Assembly: GCF_009856825.1 (NCBI RefSeq)
Contig: NZ_WVTD01000006.1
Location: 1-64,000, forward strand
DNA from: Novosphingobium silvae
GTDB taxonomy: Bacteria; Pseudomonadota; Alphaproteobacteria; Sphingomonadales; Sphingomonadaceae
Direction: 5' to 3'
DNA: 64,000 nt
Shown: piece after piece, positions 13,673 through 22,187 of the stretch
How positions within the stretch are numbered: position 1 is the stretch's first letter
How the letters are laid out: each line of letters opens with the position of its first letter
Translations under genes and position numbers: made by a program
The notes under the pieces: model-generated
Seen by the model: only the letters and a program-made list of their open reading frames with translations
What the model was told of the DNA's origin: nothing
Databases searched by the model: none

Positions 13673-13930
13673 ATGCCGCTGCACTTCGAACTCGTCACGC
13701 CTGCGAAGCTGGTCCGTTCCGAGGATGTCCACATGGTGGTCGTCCCCGGCACGGAAGGCGAGTTCGGCGTGCTCGCGGGCCATGCGCCTTTCATGTCGAC
13801 CATCGCCGACGGTGCGCTGAAGGTCTATCGAACCGAAAACGGCGCGCCTGAGGAAATCCGCATCACCGGCGGCTTCGCCGAAGTGGGCGATGCGGGCCTC
13901 ACCGTTCTGGCCGAGCACGTAGAGGGCTGA
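13673..13930 (+). CDS. atpC: F1 ATP synthase subunit epsilon
   Basis: An 85-residue epsilon subunit with the beta-sandwich signature ([19 protein letters not shown] and ITGGFAEV). It is short: the C-terminal helical hairpin of the roughly 135-residue enterobacterial protein is missing, as in many alphaproteobacteria, where epsilon alone is a weak inhibitor of ATP hydrolysis. It closes the F1 operon and is followed about 45 bases later by an intrinsic terminator. Confidence 0.96.
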   Translation: MPLHFELVTPAKLVRSEDVHMVVVPGTEGEFGVLAGHAPFMSTIADGALKVYRTENGAPEEIRITGGFAEVGDAGLTVLAEHVEG

Positions 13931-13976
13931 TCGGCAGGCCCGCCGGGCTGATGGTCCGATGCGGCCTGGAAGATCG

Positions 13977-14012
13977 AAAGAGCGTCACCGGGAGACCGGC
14001 GGCGCTCTTTTC
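13977..14012 (+). terminator. Intrinsic terminator after the atp operon
   Basis: AAAGAGCG at 13977-13984 pairs with CGCTCTTT at 14003-14010, giving an 8-bp stem whose 3' arm ends in a T run. The loop contains a further CCGG/CCGG pairing. It lies 46 bases after the atpC stop. Confidence 0.8.
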
Positions 14013-14107
14013 ATGTCCGCCGCTGGCCCCCATCCCGATCGTTCGCAATGCCGTTCGCCCGATCGTAACACCTGCTGACTTAGCGTGCGGACCGTCTGGA
14101 GGTCGTG

Positions 14108-15580
14108 ATGAAGGTACTGCTGGCGGATGACAGGCGGGACCGCCTTGCGCAGATCATCGCGCTTCTCGCCTTTGCGACTCTCATCCGCAGCCCGGCTTTC
14201 GGCGAGTGGAATTTCGGCATCGACGATCAGTTCTACGCGCTCGTGGGTGATCGCCTGCGTGGCGGCGATCTTCTTTACGTCGATATATGGGATCGCAAGG
14301 GTCCCCTCCTCTACCTGATCTTTGCGGGTATTGGGATGGTCTGGCCGTCCATGCTGGCCTACCAGCTCGCAGCGACGGTTTCGGCGGGACTTGGTGCTTA
14401 TGGCGTCAGCCGCATCGCCCGCAGGATCGCCGATCCTGTTCCTGCCTTTCTGGCCGGGATCGTCTATCTCGCGCTCCTCGACCGCTTCGAGGGCGGCAAT
14501 CTCGAGGCAGGCGTCTTCTTCAACTCGCTGACGATCGGCGCTGCGGCGCTGATAATCGCGCGCTTCGATCTGCTGCGCAGTGGCCGGATCGATGCCGGCC
14601 TGGTCCTGGCCTTCTTCTGTGCCGGACTGGCGATAGCCATCAAGCAGACGGCGGCATTCGAAGGCATCCTGTTCGGCTCGACGGCTCTCGTGCTGCTGTG
14701 CCGGTCACCCCTGCCCGCTTCCGGCGTGGCGTGGAGAGCGATGCTGCTTGCCCTTGCCGGTATGCTGCCGATGATCGCGACAGGGGGATTCTACTGGCTG
14801 CACGGGCACTTCGCCGAACTGTGGAACGCCATGGTCACTTCCAACTTCAGCCGCAGCTATGCCGATCCCGAAATTCGCGGCAGGCGCGTGCTGATCATGG
14901 CAGGCATGATGGCCATTCCGCTGATCTTTGCAGCGATGGGATGGCACACGCTGCGCAACGACGCACCCGAACGAGGCCCCATCCTGCGTTTCCTGGTCCT
15001 GTGGGCGGCAGTCGCGCTGGCTCTTCTCTTCCTGTTCCCGAACATCTTCGTGCACTATGCGCAGGCGGCCCTGCCTCCGCTCGCGATCCTGTGCACCGGG
15101 TACTTTGCGGGCCGTCGCAGGATCCTTCCGGGACTCGTCGCGCTCGTCGCATTGAGCCTGCTGCTGTCCGGAAGCTTTCATCTGCAGGACAGATGGCGTG
15201 CACGGCCGGCCGCGCAGGCTCTGCTCGACCATGTCCGCGAAGTGACGCCATCGCGCAGGCTCCTTGTCTGGGGCGCACCGAGCTACCTCTACTCTCTCGT
15301 CGGTGCCGAGCCGGTCACTCCCCTCGCCTTCGCTCCGCACCTGTACGAATCGCGTGAGTGGACCGGCTTCGATCCGGTGACGGAGGTGCGCCGCGTGCTC
15401 GCCTCCCGCCCCGAAAGCGTGATCGTTCAGGTTCCGCTTCCGTCTTCTCCGTTGAACCCGGCAACCGTACGCATGGTGGACGAATATGTGAGCGCGTGTG
15501 GACGCAAGCGCGGCTTCACCATCTACGACCACAATGGGCCCCAGCGTCAGCTTGTGTTCAGCGCATGTGCTCCTGATTGA
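14108..15580 (+). CDS. Multi-pass membrane protein, GT-C (family 39-like) glycosyltransferase
   Basis: A membrane protein of 490 residues with about ten hydrophobic segments. After the first short helix comes a loop with GIDDQFYALVGDRLRGGDLLY and DIWDRKGP; the acidic first loop and DRKGP resemble GT-C enzymes that use polyprenyl-phosphate sugars. The C-terminal 120 residues form a soluble domain (RRLLVWGAPSYLYSLVGAEP). The start is the ATG at 14108 with GGAGG five bases before it; an overlapping GTG at 14105 is less likely. The acceptor and sugar are unknown. It is monocistronic or leads into the I78 gene. Confidence 0.7.
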   Translation: MKVLLADDRRDRLAQIIALLAFATLIRSPAFGEWNFGIDDQFYALVGDRLRGGDLLYVDIWDRKGPLLYLIFAGIGMVWPSMLAYQLAATVSAGLGAYGVSRIARRIADPVPAFLAGIVYLALLDRFEGGNLEAGVFFNSLTIGAAALIIARFDLLRSGRIDAGLVLAFFCAGLAIAIKQTAAFEGILFGSTALVLLCRSPLPASGVAWRAMLLALAGMLPMIATGGFYWLHGHFAELWNAMVTSNFSRSYADPEIRGRRVLIMAGMMAIPLIFAAMGWHTLRNDAPERGPILRFLVLWAAVALALLFLFPNIFVHYAQAALPPLAILCTGYFAGRRRILPGLVALVALSLLLSGSFHLQDRWRARPAAQALLDHVREVTPSRRLLVWGAPSYLYSLVGAEPVTPLAFAPHLYESREWTGFDPVTEVRRVLASRPESVIVQVPLPSSPLNPATVRMVDEYVSACGRKRGFTIYDHNGPQRQLVFSACAPD

Positions 15581-15643
15581 GGCGAACCGTCCTGTTGCGT
15601 CTGCAGCAGGCAACGCTAGGTTGGCGGTTCAGCACTGGAGACC

Positions 15644-15961
15644 ATGATGACTCTTCCCGCAAAGTCCTTCGTCGCCTCTTCCCTGTTGGCCATGGCGCTT
15701 GGCGCTTGCACGGGTGCGCAGCCCGAGGCGTCTCTGCCGGCTCCGCCGATGGAAGAGCCCGCCTGCGGCGCAGATCAGCTTGGCTCCTACCTTGGCCGGA
15801 AAGCCACCGATGAGGTCATCGCCGCCATCCAGGCGTGGCGCGGTAAAAGCCCGGTCCGGGTCCTGAAGCCCGGCTCTGTCATGACGATGGACTATCGACC
15901 CGATCGGCTGAACATCGAGGTCGATGCACAGGGGACCATCACCCGCTTCCGCTGCACGTGA
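15644..15961 (+). CDS. I78 family peptidase inhibitor lipoprotein
   Basis: A small exported protein of 105 residues with a lipobox (MALGAC) and a C-terminal inhibitor I78 domain: CGADQLGSYLGRKATDEV, then VRVLKPGSVMTMDYRPDRLN and a closing IEVD..GTITRFRC. Family members inhibit serine peptidases of the subtilisin and chymotrypsin type and are common in alphaproteobacterial periplasms. ATG codons at 15644 and 15647 are both possible; GGAGACC lies just upstream and the second gives better spacing. Confidence 0.9.
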   Translation: MMTLPAKSFVASSLLAMALGACTGAQPEASLPAPPMEEPACGADQLGSYLGRKATDEVIAAIQAWRGKSPVRVLKPGSVMTMDYRPDRLNIEVDAQGTITRFRCT

Positions 15962-16182
15962 AGACCGATCAGGGCAGGTGGGGCCTCCGCTAAGGTCTGG
16001 CCCCGCCAGAACCGAAGGTCTTCGTCTTGCGAACCCTGCACCTGAGTAGAGCGGATCGGCCGGACCTGGCTGATCCGTCTCTGGCCTTCGGACTGCCTTT
16101 GCGCCCAGGGCCGCCCTGCAAGGTGCAAGCGCTCCCGATTGTCTCTTTACAAGCTCGCCGCCGGTGACCATACGCTGGCCCC

Positions 16183-16233
16183 ATGAAGCTCCTTCTCGGC
16201 CTTGCTCTGCGACTTACCCGCCCTTGGGCGTGA
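16183..16233 (+). CDS. Leucine-rich leader peptide upstream of leuA (putative attenuator)
   Basis: A 16-codon frame from ATG at 16183 to TGA at 16231-16233 encodes MKLLLGLALRLTRPWA, with six leucines in sixteen residues. It ends 107 bases before leuA. This is the classical arrangement of a leucine-responsive transcription attenuator in which ribosome stalling at leucine codons selects between RNA folds. GC-rich inverted repeats follow or overlap its end (CGCCCTTGGGCG around 16219-16230; GGCCG-TTG-CGGCC around 16292-16304). I see no U-rich terminator, so the exact switch is unresolved. Confidence 0.6.
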   Translation: MKLLLGLALRLTRPWA

Positions 16234-16340
16234 GGTGACGCGTCGGCCTGCGGCGCGCTCGGCGCTCAAGGGGACCTGACCTGAAGCATCCGGCCGTTGC
16301 GGCCTGTCACGCAGACACCATACCGAGCGAGTTTCCCTTC

Positions 16341-18008
16341 ATGACCATGCTGAAAGACCCTTCGGTCAAGTACCGCCCTTTCCCGCAGATCCGGCTGCAG
16401 GATCGCCAATGGCCCTCGCGCGTCATCACCAAGGCGCCGCGCTGGCTTTCCACCGATCTTCGTGACGGGAACCAGGCGCTGATCGATCCGATGGGCGCTG
16501 AGAAGAAGAGTCGGTTCTTCGACCTGCTGGTGAAAGTGGGCCTGAAGGAAATCGAGGTCGGTTTTCCCAGCGCCGGTGCAACCGAGTTCGACTTCATCCG
16601 CGGCCTTGTCGATCAGGGCCGCATTCCCGAAGACGTCCTCGTGCAGGTACTGACCCAGTCGCGACAGGACCTGATCGAGCGCTCGTTCGAGAGCCTGGCG
16701 GGGGTGCATGCGGCCATCGTCCACTTGTACAACGCGGTCTCGCCGCTGTGGCGCACGGTGGTGTTCGGCATGGAACAGCACGAGATCCGCGCTATTGCCG
16801 AGAACGGCGCGAAAGTCCTGCGCGACCAGGCCGCGCGTTACCCGCAGACCAAGTGGCATTTCGAATATTCGCCGGAGACCTTCTCCACCGCCGAGCTCGA
16901 TTTCTCGATCGAGTGCTGCGAAGCGGTAATGAATATCCTCCAGCCCACGCCCGAGCATCCGATCATCCTCAACCTGCCGGCCACCGTGGAAGCGGCAACG
17001 CCCAACATCTACGCCGACCAGATCGAGTACTTCTGCCGCAACCTGCCCAATCGCGCCTCGGCAGTGATCTCGCTGCACACCCACAACGACCGCGGAACGG
17101 GCGTGGCGGCGGCCGAGCTGGGCTTGATGGCCGGAGCCGATCGCGTGGAAGGCTGCCTCTTCGGCAATGGCGAACGCACCGGCAACTGCTGCCTGGTGAC
17201 CGTGGCACTCAACATGTACACGCAAGGCGTGGACCCCGAGCTAGACTTCTCCGACATCGACGAAGTCATCCAGACGGTGGAATACTGCAACCAGCTGAAG
17301 GTGCCTGAACGCCACCCCTACGGCGGCGAGCTGGTCTTCACCGCATTCTCGGGTTCGCATCAGGACGCCATCAAGAAGGGCTTCGCGGCGCAGGAAAAGC
17401 GCAACGACGAGCTCTGGGCCGTGCCTTACCTGCCGATCGATCCCGCCGATCTTGGACGCGACTACGAAGCCGTGATCCGGGTCAACTCGCAGTCCGGCAA
17501 GGGCGGCTTTGCCTGGGTAATTGAACAGGACCAGGGCCTGAAGCTGCCCAAGCGCATGCAGGCACACTTCTCCAAGCATGTCCAGGAACTGGCCGACGAA
17601 CTCGGCCGCGAGTTGCAGGCGACGGACATTTGGGACGTGTTCCAGAAGGCCTATCGCCTGAACGCGGGCCAGCGTTTCCAGCTGATCGACTGGGACGAGG
17701 CCAAGGGTCCGGACGGCACGCGTGTCTTCGCCGGCAAGATCGGCGTCGATGGCAAGGAACAGTCCGTATCCGGGCGGGGCAACGGCCTCATCTCCTCGGT
17801 TACAGCAACGCTGGCGGAGAGCTTCGGCGTCAATCTCGACGTGCGTGATTATGCGGAGCACTCGATGGGCAAGAGCAGCGATGCGCAGGCCGCCGCCTAT
17901 GTGGAGTGCGTCCTTCCTGATGGCCGCACGGTCTGGGGCGTGGGTATCGACGAGGACGTCGCCACTGCCAGCGTCCGGGCCGTGCTGAGCGCCGCGAACG
18001 CAGCCTGA
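16341..18008 (+). CDS. leuA: 2-isopropylmalate synthase
   Basis: Condenses acetyl-CoA with 2-oxoisovalerate, the first committed step of leucine synthesis. At 555 residues it is the long form with a C-terminal regulatory domain that binds leucine. It has the DLRDGNQALIDPM active-site segment, VGFPSAGATEFDF, and the metal-binding SLHTHNDRGTG with GCLFGNGERTGN. The start is ATG at 16341 (another ATG is two codons in). It is preceded by a leucine-rich leader peptide and followed by a strong terminator, so it is probably monocistronic and controlled by leucine supply. Confidence 0.98.
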   Translation: MTMLKDPSVKYRPFPQIRLQDRQWPSRVITKAPRWLSTDLRDGNQALIDPMGAEKKSRFFDLLVKVGLKEIEVGFPSAGATEFDFIRGLVDQGRIPEDVLVQVLTQSRQDLIERSFESLAGVHAAIVHLYNAVSPLWRTVVFGMEQHEIRAIAENGAKVLRDQAARYPQTKWHFEYSPETFSTAELDFSIECCEAVMNILQPTPEHPIILNLPATVEAATPNIYADQIEYFCRNLPNRASAVISLHTHNDRGTGVAAAELGLMAGADRVEGCLFGNGERTGNCCLVTVALNMYTQGVDPELDFSDIDEVIQTVEYCNQLKVPERHPYGGELVFTAFSGSHQDAIKKGFAAQEKRNDELWAVPYLPIDPADLGRDYEAVIRVNSQSGKGGFAWVIEQDQGLKLPKRMQAHFSKHVQELADELGRELQATDIWDVFQKAYRLNAGQRFQLIDWDEAKGPDGTRVFAGKIGVDGKEQSVSGRGNGLISSVTATLAESFGVNLDVRDYAEHSMGKSSDAQAAAYVECVLPDGRTVWGVGIDEDVATASVRAVLSAANAA

Positions 18009-18028
18009 GCCGGAGCGCGAAACAAGCG

Positions 18029-18057
18029 AAAGGGCGGTCCGCTGGGCCGCCCTTTTT
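18029..18057 (+). terminator. Intrinsic terminator after leuA
   Basis: AAAGGGCGG pairs with CCGCCCTTT across a short loop and is followed by further T residues. It lies about 20 bases after the leuA stop. Confidence 0.85.
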
Positions 18058-18161
18058 CATTCGTGCAAACACCAGTCGGTAGCCGGCGGAGGCAACCGCA
18101 TCGGCTTCGGCACGTTCCTGATCGCTGCGGCCTGCAGCATTGGGGAGCTTCCGAAGTGACG

Positions 18162-19808
18162 ATGACGACGGCAAAGAGCCATCTTGGAAGGCTGAGCCTT
18201 CTCGCCTCCAGCCTCGCCATCGCTCTGCTGTCGACAGGTGCGGAGAGCAAGGAACCCTCATCCAGCGTTGCGAGCAGGATTGCGGCGGATACGCCGGCGG
18301 ACCTGTTTGGTGAATTGTTCGTCGCGGTACAGCAATCGCGCATTTTCGATGACGGCAAGACTTTCGTCGATGCCGTGCCGAGGCGTGATCCAGCCGTCAT
18401 CATGGCCGATTATCGCCGCACTCGCCCCGCGACGCCAGATGCGCTGAGAAACTTCGTGCTGGCGAGCTTCGTCGTTCCCGGCGTCAACGACACAGATCCG
18501 GGTTCCCTGCGCGCCCATATCCGCAAACTCTGGCCGACACTGGCCCGCGATGGCGACGGTGAGCCAACGGCGCCGGGATCACGCATCACCCTGCCCCGAC
18601 CCTATGTCGTACCGGGCGGGCGGTTCCGGGAAATCTACTACTGGGATTCGTACTTCACGATGCTGGGCCTGGTGGCGGACGGCCGCGACGATCTCGTCGA
18701 AGGCATGATCGACGATTTCGTCAGCCTGATCGAACGCTTCGGCCACATACCAAACGGCACCCGGACATACTACCTCAGCCGCTCGCAGCCGCCCTTCTTC
18801 GCATTGATGCTCGACCTGTCGAAAACGACGGAACCTGCTGTGCACGCCCGGCGACTGGCGGCACTCCGGCGCGAACATGCATTCTGGATGGCGGGCGAGC
18901 GCTGCGCAGGCGCCGCATTCGCGTGCGAGCGAATCGTGCGCATGCCCGATGGAAGCCTGCTCAACCGCTACTGGGACGGGCGCGACACGCCTCGCGATGA
19001 ATCGTTCGCGGAGGATCGGGCCACCGCCGAAAAGGTCTCGTCCCGCCCACCCGCCGAGGTTTACCGCGATCTTCGCGCCGGAGCCGAAAGCGGCTGGGAT
19101 TTCAGTTCGCGCTGGCTTTCCAATCCCCAGGACCTCGGCTCCATCCAGACGGGCAATGTCGTGCCCGTCGATCTCAACGCACTTATGTGGGCGATGGAGC
19201 GTCGCATCGAAACAGGCTGCAGAAAGGCGCAGGACCTTGCCTGCGAGCGGGAGTTCGCGGGTCGCGCAAAGGCCCGGCATAGCGCGATGGATCGTTACAT
19301 GTGGGTCGCCCGGGAACGTCGCTTTGCAGACTGGCTCCTGCGCGAAGGCCGACCCGGCCCGGTGCTTTCGAGCGCCACGCTCTACCCGCTGTTCGTCGGC
19401 ATGGCGAACTCGGCGCAGGCGCGAGCGGTGGCGGGAACGACGCGCCAGAACCTTGTCGCGCGCGGCGGCCTGCGCACCACCACCTTACGCACCGGTCAGC
19501 AATGGGACGCGCCCAACGGCTGGGCGCCGCTCCAGTGGGTCGGGATCGCGGGCCTGCGTCGCTATGGCGAGCACGCGCTTTCCCGTGAGGTCGCGTCGCG
19601 CTGGCTGAACACGGTCCATCGCACTTACCTTGAAACCGGAAAGATGCTGGAGAAGTACGACGTGGAGGACGTGCGGCCGGGAGGTGGAGGAGAATATCCG
19701 CTGCAGGATGGCTTCGGTTGGACCAACGGCGTCACGAGCGCCATCCTCGAGCAGTATACGCAGCTGATCGAGCGTTCAAACGGGCCCGGAACCGTCACCA
19801 CACCTTAG
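18162..19808 (+). CDS. treA: Periplasmic trehalase (GH37)
   Basis: Hydrolyses trehalose to two glucoses in the periplasm. An N-terminal signal peptide (LSLLASSLAIALLSTGAES) is followed by a full GH37 domain. Both trehalase signatures are present, PGGRFREIYYWDSYF and QWDAPNGWAP, as are ESGWDFSSRW with the likely general-acid aspartate and the GGGGEYPLQDGFGWTNGV block with the general-base glutamate. The start is ATG 18162 or GTG 18156; GGGGAG lies about eight bases before the GTG. The protein has about 548 residues, the usual size. The terminator hairpin begins inside the stop codon. Confidence 0.93.
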   Translation: MTTAKSHLGRLSLLASSLAIALLSTGAESKEPSSSVASRIAADTPADLFGELFVAVQQSRIFDDGKTFVDAVPRRDPAVIMADYRRTRPATPDALRNFVLASFVVPGVNDTDPGSLRAHIRKLWPTLARDGDGEPTAPGSRITLPRPYVVPGGRFREIYYWDSYFTMLGLVADGRDDLVEGMIDDFVSLIERFGHIPNGTRTYYLSRSQPPFFALMLDLSKTTEPAVHARRLAALRREHAFWMAGERCAGAAFACERIVRMPDGSLLNRYWDGRDTPRDESFAEDRATAEKVSSRPPAEVYRDLRAGAESGWDFSSRWLSNPQDLGSIQTGNVVPVDLNALMWAMERRIETGCRKAQDLACEREFAGRAKARHSAMDRYMWVARERRFADWLLREGRPGPVLSSATLYPLFVGMANSAQARAVAGTTRQNLVARGGLRTTTLRTGQQWDAPNGWAPLQWVGIAGLRRYGEHALSREVASRWLNTVHRTYLETGKMLEKYDVEDVRPGGGGEYPLQDGFGWTNGVTSAILEQYTQLIERSNGPGTVTTP

Positions 19809-19844
19809 CGCGAGGGAGGCCCTACAGAGCCTCCCTCGCGCTTT
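19807..19844 (+). terminator. Strong terminator hairpin after trehalase
   Basis: A perfect 14-bp stem: positions 19807-19820 (AGCGCGAGGGAGGC) pair with 19829-19842, with an eight-base loop, followed by TTTC. The 5' arm includes the last two bases of the trehalase TAG. It sits between two convergent genes and could stop transcription from both sides. Confidence 0.85.
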
Positions 19845-19855
19845 CTACCGTGTCA

Positions 19856-21043
19856 TCAGGCCGGCTTTTTGGGCAGTTCGACTTCCGCCACGCCAAGGCA
19901 CATCTTAACACCCTTCTGGTTCTCCATTAGATGCTTGACTTGAACGAGATGGCGGCCACCAGCGTCGACCATCTTGTCGACCACTTCCGCGGACTGAATG
20001 GTGACGTCACCTGAAAGCGCCGGGCCGCGGTAGTTTGCGGTGGAATGCACGACCATCCCCCACTCGCCTGCCCAGCCCGCTAGATAGTCCGTCACCCAGG
20101 CACCCATCGATGCCCCGTACCCATAGGCGCGCGGCATGCCGATCTTGCGGGCGTAGCGGGGGAACAGATGCCCGCGAGACGGCCCGAAGTAAGCCCCATC
20201 CGTCAGCTCGGGGTTGATACGCTCCATATGGGGATCGTTCTCGTGGCCTGCCATTTCCCTTGTGAAGCCCAGCGCTTCAAGGTCCAGCTCGCGCCGGTCC
20301 AGCGTTCCCCAGGTCGTGAACAGGAACGAGCGCCACTCGGTGGTGAAACTCGCTACGGTGTGCGGCCCGAAGACCCGCTCCGGCAGTTGGTCTCCCACAG
20401 TCACATCGTCCCACCAGCGCTCGCCATGGCCGAGATCGTGAAGCATCTGAATCCAGGTGAACTTGCGTTCCTCCAGGCGCTCCAGCTCTGCATCGGTCCA
20501 TTCCGGCTCCTCGAACTCGGCGGTGTTCACGGTGTCGCCGCCCGCCGATGCGCGATACCGGATCGCGGTCGAGCGCTGTTTGGCGATGAGTTCCCCGTTC
20601 TGGTTACGGTAGTAGTTGTCTCCGCGCTGGAAGCAGGTAGGGCCGAAACCGGTCTGCTTGACGACGTAATCGAAAGGCACGCGCTCGTTCGTCACCGTGT
20701 CGCCGCCGAAAATGCGCGGCCCATAGTGCCAGAACTCGTCCCCGCCGAAGAGCAGGTGCGAATTCTCGATCCTGCCGACGCATGAGGGCGCGGTGCCATG
20801 GCCGTCATCCATCACGATCGGAAAGCTCTGCGGCGCCACCAGCTTACCCCAGCGCCCGGCTGCGGCGTAGGCAGGATCGAAATGCGCGAGATTGGGATAG
20901 TGCATCGCTTGCACCCAGCGGCGGATGTCGTTGTTCCCCAACGGCTCACGCAAAGGCGATGAGTCGATCACGTTGCCCAGATATTGATCGATGTCCGAAC
21001 AATCGAACGATTCCACCGCCTGATCGGGGGCCGCTTGTGACAT
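19856..21043 (-). CDS. FAS1-like / MaoC-type acyl dehydratase
   Basis: A 395-residue double hot-dog protein. The N-terminal half (MHYPNLAHFDPAYAAAG, FGGDEFWHYGPRIFGGDTVT, TCFQRGDNYYRNQNGELIA) resembles the FAS1-like dehydratase domain. The C-terminal half has a hydratase-like hot dog with YGYGASMGAWVTDYLAGW. Such proteins hydrate or dehydrate acyl-CoA thioesters in fatty-acid, steroid or aromatic catabolism. The start is well supported by AGAGGATC before the ATG. It diverges from the nitronate monooxygenase-like gene, with operator-like palindromes in between, so the two are probably co-regulated. The substrate is unknown. Confidence 0.85.
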   Translation of the reverse strand: MSQAAPDQAVESFDCSDIDQYLGNVIDSSPLREPLGNNDIRRWVQAMHYPNLAHFDPAYAAAGRWGKLVAPQSFPIVMDDGHGTAPSCVGRIENSHLLFGGDEFWHYGPRIFGGDTVTNERVPFDYVVKQTGFGPTCFQRGDNYYRNQNGELIAKQRSTAIRYRASAGGDTVNTAEFEEPEWTDAELERLEERKFTWIQMLHDLGHGERWWDDVTVGDQLPERVFGPHTVASFTTEWRSFLFTTWGTLDRRELDLEALGFTREMAGHENDPHMERINPELTDGAYFGPSRGHLFPRYARKIGMPRAYGYGASMGAWVTDYLAGWAGEWGMVVHSTANYRGPALSGDVTIQSAEVVDKMVDAGGRHLVQVKHLMENQKGVKMCLGVAEVELPKKPA

Positions 21044-21080
21044 GGATTGATCCTCTTCCCGAAGGACGCTACCGCCCTAT

Positions 21081-21104
21081 TTAATCGACAGTGATGTCTA
21101 TTAA
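21081..21104. promoter_or_regulatory. Inverted repeat in the divergent dehydratase/monooxygenase promoter
   Basis: TTAATCGAC, six bases, GTCTATTAA: nine-base arms with one mismatch. It lies 38 bases upstream of the dehydratase start. Its half site TTAATCG is repeated in the perfect palindrome at 21209-21226, suggesting one regulator binds both. Confidence 0.5.
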
Positions 21105-21208
21105 GGGGAAGTCGAGACGTCACGTTCAATCGCCGTACTCGATAACATCAACGCTCCAGCGCTATGCTCCCCTGCTCGACAGCCTTGCTTCGGAAGACTA
21201 TGCGAGCC

Positions 21209-21226
21209 TTTAATCGTACGATTAAA
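21209..21226. promoter_or_regulatory. Perfect 18-bp palindrome before the monooxygenase gene
   Basis: TTTAATCGTACGATTAAA is identical to its reverse complement. It ends ten bases before the ATG of the downstream gene, overlapping where a ribosome binding site or transcription start would be, a typical repressor operator position. No regulator gene is adjacent. Confidence 0.55.
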
Positions 21227-21236
21227 TGGAGCCGTG

Positions 21237-22187
21237 ATGCCACTCCCCACGCTATTCTCCTCGCTGCGACTGCCGGTGATCGCAGCACCGATGTTCATCG
21301 TCTCGAACCCGGAACTGGTGATCGCGCAGGTGCGCGCCGGGATCGTGGGCAGCTTTCCGGCGCTCAACGCCCGGCCTGCCAGCCAGCTGGACGAATGGCT
21401 CGCCCGAATCACCGAGGAGACCCGCGGCTGCGGCGCACCCTTCGCAGTCAACATGATCGTCCACCGCACCAACGCGAGGCTGGAAGAGGACCTCGCCATT
21501 CTGGAGAAATGGAAAGTCCCGCTGGTCATCACCTCACTGGGCGCAAACACCGAGGTGAACGACGCTGTCCATTCCTGGGGCGGCATCGTGTTGCACGACG
21601 TCATCGACGATGCATTCGCCCGCAAGGCTGTCGACAAGGGAGCGGACGGGCTGATCGCCGTCGCGGCGGGAGCAGGAGGTCATGCCGGCCAACAATCCCC
21701 CTTCGCGCTCATGCAGGAAGTCCGGAGTTGGTTCGATGGCCCGGTCGCGCTTTCGGGCGCCATCGCGAGCGGTCGCTCGATCCTGGCGGCGCAGGCCATG
21801 GGCGCCGATTTCGCCTATATCGGCACTCCCTGGATCGCGACCGCAGAGGCGAACGCCGTCGAGGCCTACAAGCAGGCGATCGTGGAGAGTCGCGCGGCCG
21901 ACATCGTCAATTCCAGTCTCTTCACCGGAATCCACGGCAATTACCTGCGCGCATCGATCATTGCGGCCGGCATGGACCCCGACAGCCTTCCGGAAGGCGA
22001 CAAGAGCCAGATGAACTTCGGCTCGGGCGGGAACATGGACGCGAAAGCCTGGAAAGACATCTGGGGAGCCGGACAAGGTATCGGCGCGATCGAGACGGTC
22101 GAACCGGTCGAAAGCCGCGTGGCAACGCTGCTGGCGCAGTATCAGTCAGCCAGGAACGAACTGCTGCGCCGCACCGGCATGGGCTGA
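21237..22187 (+). CDS. Nitronate monooxygenase / NPD-like FMN protein
   Basis: A TIM-barrel flavoprotein of 316 residues in the 2-nitropropane dioxygenase family. Seen: the N-terminal RLPVIAAPMFIVSNPELV, the FMN-phosphate region GLIAVAAGAGGHAGQQSPF with a histidine in GGHAG, and ALSGAIASGRSILAAQAMGADFAYIGTPW. Such proteins oxidise nitronates or act as related flavin enzymes in catabolism. The start is ATG 21237 (GTG 21234 is alternative) with TGGAG close upstream. It is divergent from the dehydratase gene. The last 46 bases overlap the convergent AHH-domain gene. Confidence 0.87.
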   Translation: MPLPTLFSSLRLPVIAAPMFIVSNPELVIAQVRAGIVGSFPALNARPASQLDEWLARITEETRGCGAPFAVNMIVHRTNARLEEDLAILEKWKVPLVITSLGANTEVNDAVHSWGGIVLHDVIDDAFARKAVDKGADGLIAVAAGAGGHAGQQSPFALMQEVRSWFDGPVALSGAIASGRSILAAQAMGADFAYIGTPWIATAEANAVEAYKQAIVESRAADIVNSSLFTGIHGNYLRASIIAAGMDPDSLPEGDKSQMNFGSGGNMDAKAWKDIWGAGQGIGAIETVEPVESRVATLLAQYQSARNELLRRTGMG

